From assembly GCA_030680355.1 (NCBI GenBank), contig JAUXVF010000031.1:248001-312000 (forward strand): a DNA stretch of 64,000 nucleotides, written 5' to 3'. Origin of the DNA: Caulobacter sp. (GTDB lineage Bacteria > Pseudomonadota > Alphaproteobacteria > Caulobacterales > Caulobacteraceae). Each line of letters begins with the position of its first letter. Within the stretch, counting starts at the first letter, position 1. The notes beneath the pieces were generated by a model. It did not search any database and was not told the origin of the DNA. It worked only from the letters and a program-made list of their open reading frames with translations. This document shows positions 59,431 through 64,000 of the stretch, piece by piece. A program made the position numbers and the translations under genes.

Positions 59431-60573
59431 GTGCTCCAGACCGCCAGCCGCGTCGGTTTCGACGAAAATCACCACGTCTTTAGAGACCAGGTCCGCAAGT
59501 TCTTCGACCAGGCCCTGACGCCCAATCTGGATCGCTGGGAGCGAGAGGGCATTGTCGACCGCGAGTTCTGGTTGGCCTGCGGCGAGGCGGGCCTGTTGTG
59601 TCCGACCCTGCCCGAGGCCTATGGCGGCCTCGGCCTCGACTTCGGCTACAACGCCGTCATCGACGAGGAGCTCGCCTATACGGGCTCAGCCGCCGGCATC
59701 ACCCTGCAGTCGGACATCGTCGCCGACTACATCCTGCACTACGGCTCCGAGGAGCAGAAGCGCCACTGGCTGCCGAAGATGATCAGCGGCGAGGCGATCA
59801 CGGCCATCGCCATGACCGAGCCCGGTGCGGGCTCCGATCTCCAGGGCATCAAGACGACGGCCCGGCGCGACGGCAACCACTATGTGATCAACGGATCGAA
59901 GACCTACATCACCAACGGCCAGAACGCTGACCTGATCATCGTGGCGGTGAAGACCAATCCGGAACTGGGCGCCAAGGGGATATCGCTGGTCCTGGTCGAG
60001 GCCACGCGCGAAGGCTTCGCCCGGGGGCGGAACCTGGACAAGATCGGCCAGCATTCGGCCGACACCTCGGAGCTCTTCTTCGACAACGTCCGCGTGCCGA
60101 TCACCAACTGCCTGGGCGATGAGGGCGGCGGCTTTGTCTGCATGATGCGGCAACTGCCCCAGGAGCGGCTGGCGATCGCCATCTCGGCCCAGGCCGCGGC
60201 CCAGCGCGCCTTCGATGAGGCCGTCGCCTTCGTCAAGGACCGCAAGGCGTTCGGCCAGACCATCTTTGACTTCCAGAACACCCGCTTCGTGCTGGCCGAC
60301 CTGGCCGCCCGGCTGCAGGCCGGTTGGGCCCATATCGACTGGGCCCTGTTGCGCCACCGTGACGGCAAGCTGACGGCCGTGGAGGCTTCTGCCGCCAAAC
60401 TCTTCCATACGGAACTGCAGTGGGAGGTCTGCGACAAGGCCCTGCAGCTCCACGGCGGAGCCGGCTACATGAACGAATATCCGATCGCGCGGATGTGGCG
60501 GGACGCCCGCATCACCCGGATTTTCGGCGGCACGTCCGAGATCATGATGGAAGTAATCGGCCGGTCCCTCTAG
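59431..60573 (+). CDS. Acyl-CoA dehydrogenase
   Basis: GTG start; AITAIAMTEPGAGSDLQGIKTTARRDGNHYVINGSKTYITNG; QLHGGAGYMNEYPIARMWRDARITRIFGGTSEIMMEVIGRSL. Confidence 0.93.
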   Translation: MLQTASRVGFDENHHVFRDQVRKFFDQALTPNLDRWEREGIVDREFWLACGEAGLLCPTLPEAYGGLGLDFGYNAVIDEELAYTGSAAGITLQSDIVADYILHYGSEEQKRHWLPKMISGEAITAIAMTEPGAGSDLQGIKTTARRDGNHYVINGSKTYITNGQNADLIIVAVKTNPELGAKGISLVLVEATREGFARGRNLDKIGQHSADTSELFFDNVRVPITNCLGDEGGGFVCMMRQLPQERLAIAISAQAAAQRAFDEAVAFVKDRKAFGQTIFDFQNTRFVLADLAARLQAGWAHIDWALLRHRDGKLTAVEASAAKLFHTELQWEVCDKALQLHGGAGYMNEYPIARMWRDARITRIFGGTSEIMMEVIGRSL

Positions 60574-60803
60574 CGGCGCGAATTGTGCGCCGTGGCGGTG
60601 ATGGCCGGCGATTCAGGGCCGGGATATCACCCATAGATCATCACGCGGTATGGAATTGTACCATAAAAGTGACCCATTAACGCACGGGCGGAGGGGCAAA
60701 TATCTTGGGGAATCACCGGAAATATCCCGGATAAATCGCCGGAAGAGGGCGTCGAAAAAATATATCATGATATGGTATTGCTCTGACCGTCGGAGCGTAC
60801 ACA

Positions 60804-61271
60804 ATGACTTGCCGAGACGGGCGCGCCGCCAGAAACGCCTGCGACCGGACCGTCTTAAGGGGGAGGCCGTTCGTGACCAACAACGAACCATCGCGGATAG
60901 ATCACGATACTCAAGCCTACTGGGAAGGTCTGCGGGCGCGCAAACTGACCCTGGCCCGTTGCGGCGACTGCCAGCACTGGATCCATCCACCCAAGGCCTG
61001 CTGCCCAGTCTGCTGGTCCGACAACATCGGCCATGAACAGCCATCGGGTGACGCCACCCTCTTCAGCTACCTTGTCCAGCCCATCGCGCCAGGGGCCCCG
61101 CCCTCGGTCGTGGGCTGGGCCGAACTGGTCGAGCAGCCGCGCCTGATCGTCGTGGCGGAGATCGTGGGCGCTACGGCCGAGACCGTGTGCATCGGGGCCA
61201 GGCTTCATCTGGAATGGGTCGGGGACGGTCCACATTTTCAACCCGTGTTCCGCCAGGAGGCGACGTCGTGA
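60804..61271 (+). CDS. Zn-ribbon/OB-fold (DUF35) thiolase-associated protein
   Basis: CGDCQHWIHPPKACCPVCWS zinc ribbon; start may be the GTG at 60873; overlaps thiolase gene. Confidence 0.82.
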   Translation: MTCRDGRAARNACDRTVLRGRPFVTNNEPSRIDHDTQAYWEGLRARKLTLARCGDCQHWIHPPKACCPVCWSDNIGHEQPSGDATLFSYLVQPIAPGAPPSVVGWAELVEQPRLIVVAEIVGATAETVCIGARLHLEWVGDGPHFQPVFRQEATS

Positions 61272-62452
61272 GGACCGATCCCATCCGCGACAAGGTCGCC
61301 ATCGTCGGTATCGGCGCATCGAAACTGTCGCGTGACGGCGGCCGCTCCATCGGGGCGCTGGCCTGCGACGCCGTGCGCGCGGCCATTCGCGACTCTGGCG
61401 TACCGCGGGAGGCCATCGACGGCCTGTCGGGCATCTACAGCACCGACCAGCCAACCGTGTGGCCGGGCTATGTGTCGGAGAGCCTGGGTCTTTCCAACAT
61501 CGTCTGGTCGAACTGCGCCACGCCGCCATCCGCCAACACGGTGTCAGAGGGCATCCTGGCGGTGGCGGCCGGCGCCTGCGACTACGCCGTCTGCTACCAT
61601 TCCAAATTCCGTTGGGACACGGTGTCGGCCGCCGCGCGCAAGGACCCCCTGCGCAAGGCGCCCCGTGGTGCCTTCGATCCCGCCCTGTCGATGCCGTTGG
61701 TGGAATCCCTCGGCGTGCCCAACGGCATGTTCGCGGCCTTCCAGCGCCACATGCATCTCTACGGCACCCGGCGTGACCACCTCGGCATGATCGTCGTCAA
61801 TAACCGCAACTGGGCGCTCGAGAACGAACAGGCCGTCTGCCACAACGCACCGCTGACCATGGACGAGTACATGGCGGCCCCGCTTGTCGCGCCGCCGCTG
61901 TCGGCGCTGGACATGGACATGCCGATCGACGGTGCGATGGCGGTCGTGATCACCACCGCCGAACGGGCGGCTGACCTGCCCGGAAAACGCGTCCTCGTCG
62001 AGGCGACCGCCAACGCGATCGCGGGCAAGAGCGACTTCTTCTTCCAGGCCTTTGACACCTACGACTCCTATCGGCTGCTGATCCAGCGGCTGTGGGACAA
62101 GACCGGCTACGGCATCGACGACATGGACCTGGTGAACATCTACGACGGCTTCTCGTCGCTGGCCCTCGAGTGGATCGAAGCGGCCTTTGATGTCCGGGGC
62201 GAGGCCGGCAGGCTGCTCGAGGACTCCTGGGACGCCAAAACAGGACGATTGCTGTTCAACGGCCGCATTCCGATGTCGACCCACGGCGGCAACCTGGGCG
62301 AGGGGCGGGTCCAAGGGTTCGGCCACGTTATGGAGGCCGTGCGTCAGCTGCGTGGCGACGCCGGCTCGCGTCAGATTGCGGGCGCCCAGAGGGTGCTGGT
62401 GACCAACGGCAACAATCCGGTCAATGCGGGTATGATCCTGCGTGCCGGTTGA
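61268..62452 (+). CDS. Thiolase / lipid-transfer-protein-type thiolase
   Basis: GTG start; KVAIVGIGASKLSRDGGRSIGALACDAVRAAIRDSGV; HGGNLGEGRVQGFGHVMEAVRQLRGDAGSRQI. Confidence 0.88.
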   Translation: MRTDPIRDKVAIVGIGASKLSRDGGRSIGALACDAVRAAIRDSGVPREAIDGLSGIYSTDQPTVWPGYVSESLGLSNIVWSNCATPPSANTVSEGILAVAAGACDYAVCYHSKFRWDTVSAAARKDPLRKAPRGAFDPALSMPLVESLGVPNGMFAAFQRHMHLYGTRRDHLGMIVVNNRNWALENEQAVCHNAPLTMDEYMAAPLVAPPLSALDMDMPIDGAMAVVITTAERAADLPGKRVLVEATANAIAGKSDFFFQAFDTYDSYRLLIQRLWDKTGYGIDDMDLVNIYDGFSSLALEWIEAAFDVRGEAGRLLEDSWDAKTGRLLFNGRIPMSTHGGNLGEGRVQGFGHVMEAVRQLRGDAGSRQIAGAQRVLVTNGNNPVNAGMILRAG

Positions 62453-62546
62453 CGAGTCCCGCCGAATTGGTGACACCGGCGGCGTTATGCGAACGACTCG
62501 TCAGCGGGCGGCCCCGCCGATGGGGGAAGCGGCTAAAGGTAGAGGA

Positions 62547-63284
62547 ATGCATCTGGCCGATTCGATCCTCAACGAGAACCTGATCTATTCGAGCCCCAAG
62601 ATCTTTGAGCGGCGGCGCCGCATCTTGAGCACGACGCGGGAGCTCATCGCCCAGCACGGCTACGACGGCTTCAGCATTCGGGAGCTCTGCAACCAGGCCA
62701 AGGTTGCCCCCCAGACGATCTACAAGGCCTTCGAGAGCAAGGAGCGGCTGGTCTCGCTGTCCATCCGCCACCACTTCAGCAGCTTCGTTGAGTCCCAGCA
62801 TTTCTATTACGACAAGAAGACTCTTCAGGGCGCCATCGAACATCTGATCGTCAGCGATGATCACATGCACGACTCACGCAAATTCGTGATAGCGGTCGTG
62901 GCGATCTACTTCTCGCAGACTGCGGACCAGGATCTGCTGGTCGCCGCGCGCACCAACATCCTGGGCACCCTGTTGCCCTGGGCGATCGAGTTGCGCGAAC
63001 GGGGACATCTGCGCGTTGGAATGAGCGTCGAGACGTTCGTTCATTCCGTAGTGGGGCTTCTGTTCACGGTCTCGCTCGATTGGTGTCGCGGCGACATTTC
63101 CAACGACGAGTTCATCTTCAAGAAGCTGGAGGCCCTGCTGTCGTATGCCAGCGGCGCCACCCGGGGCGCGGGCCGCCGGGAGATCGACCTCTATCTCACC
63201 GACCTGCTGGGCAAGCGCCGCCTGTTCGAAGAAATCAAGGCGGTGGCCGGCCAGCCGCAGCTGGACCAGCCGCAACCGGCCTAG
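62547..63284 (+). CDS. TetR family regulator
   Basis: RRRILSTTRELIAQHGYDGFSIRELCNQAKVAPQTIYKAFESKERLVSLSI. Confidence 0.88.
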   Translation: MHLADSILNENLIYSSPKIFERRRRILSTTRELIAQHGYDGFSIRELCNQAKVAPQTIYKAFESKERLVSLSIRHHFSSFVESQHFYYDKKTLQGAIEHLIVSDDHMHDSRKFVIAVVAIYFSQTADQDLLVAARTNILGTLLPWAIELRERGHLRVGMSVETFVHSVVGLLFTVSLDWCRGDISNDEFIFKKLEALLSYASGATRGAGRREIDLYLTDLLGKRRLFEEIKAVAGQPQLDQPQPA

Positions 63285-63327
63285 GTCCTTGCCCTGACGG
63301 GCGAGCACCGGCCAATCCGCCCTTCAG

Positions 63328-64000
63328 CTACGGCTTTTTGGCCGCCACCAGTCCGCCGGCCCCGCGCGGGTCGATCGGCATTCCGTGCACCTGCATGTTG
63401 TGGCTGTGGCCGAGCTGGTGCAGCGCGAACGCGGTCTGCATGGCTGAAATCCGGCCCTGCGCGTCCTCGGCGGCGTTGACCGCCTCCTTGGCCAGTTTCA
63501 GCGCGAACAGCGGCTTTTCGGCGATGCGGCTGGCGAGATCCAGCGTGAACGACTCCAGGGTCTCGGCGCTCACGACATGATTGACCATGTGAAGGCGATG
63601 GGCCTCCTGGGCGGACAAAAAGTCGGACGTAAACAGCATTTCCTTGGCCTTCCGCGGCCCCAGTTCCCAAGGGTGGCCGAAATATTCGACGCCGGTCATG
63701 CCCATGGACACCGTATTGTCCGCGAAGGTCGCGTCCTCGCTGGCGACAATGAGATCGCAGGGCCAGATCAGCATCAGACCACCGGCGATGCACTTGCCTT
63801 GCACCTGGGCGATCGTGGGCTTGGGCAGGTTCCTCCAGCGCTCCGTGAGCCCTTGGTAGAGCTCCTTCTCCCGCGCCATCCAGCCCTCGGCGCCGGCGCA
63901 GGTGAAGCCGCACCAGGTGCCCACGGTCTCGTGCTCGGCCAGGCTGCCGATGGGGTCGGCCTCGCGGAGGTCATGTCCGGATGAGAAGTGGGGGCCGTTG
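63328..64000 (-). CDS. Enoyl-CoA hydratase family protein (5' end beyond window)
   Basis: Frame is open to the window end (NGPHFSSGHDLREADPIGSLAEHETVGTWCGFTCAGAEGWM); KPTIAQVQGKCIAGGLMLIWPCDLIVASEDATFADNT. Confidence 0.88.
   Translation of the reverse strand, partial: NGPHFSSGHDLREADPIGSLAEHETVGTWCGFTCAGAEGWMAREKELYQGLTERWRNLPKPTIAQVQGKCIAGGLMLIWPCDLIVASEDATFADNTVSMGMTGVEYFGHPWELGPRKAKEMLFTSDFLSAQEAHRLHMVNHVVSAETLESFTLDLASRIAEKPLFALKLAKEAVNAAEDAQGRISAMQTAFALHQLGHSHNMQVHGMPIDPRGAGGLVAAKKP

Noticed and set aside
47160-64000. Possibility that the F420 operon is cargo of the tRNA-integrase element
   Set aside because: I found no second copy of the tRNA 3' end beyond the operon in this window and the operon's composition looks like the host's; cannot be supported without the wider genome

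Overview
A 64 kb, mostly high-GC, densely coding chromosomal window. Gene content is typical of an alphaproteobacterium, probably Caulobacterales-like (inference from gene content; no database search was run). Housekeeping blocks include ftsE/ftsX, lysA, argH, gluQRS, coq7, dsbB, tyrosine/homogentisate catabolism (HPPD, hmgA, FAH-family, phhB), thiC with a TPP riboswitch, panD, tRNA-Leu(CAA) and a CAU-anticodon tRNA. Accessory content falls in three places. (1) 31.0-33.1 kb holds a visibly AT-rich, frameshifted P-loop ATPase gene. It sits next to a 25-bp duplicate of the thiC 3' end and a G11 tract, and REP-like inverted-repeat units lie around it. (2) 47.1-49.7 kb holds a tRNA, a tyrosine integrase, inverted arm-like repeats, a dense GGAACAG/CTGTTCC array and a 38-bp-phased array of the palindrome TCGATAATTATCGA, with almost no other coding capacity. 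(3) 49.7-55.1 kb is a compact four-gene operon that appears to encode cofactor F420 biosynthesis, including a fused FbiC (CofG-CofH) and an unusual NpdG-CofE fusion. A divergent CoA-thioester catabolic cluster follows. The F420 operon and the integrase-associated repeat array are the most interesting parts. Many long ORFs in the supplied track are antisense shadow ORFs of GC-rich genes and are not reported.
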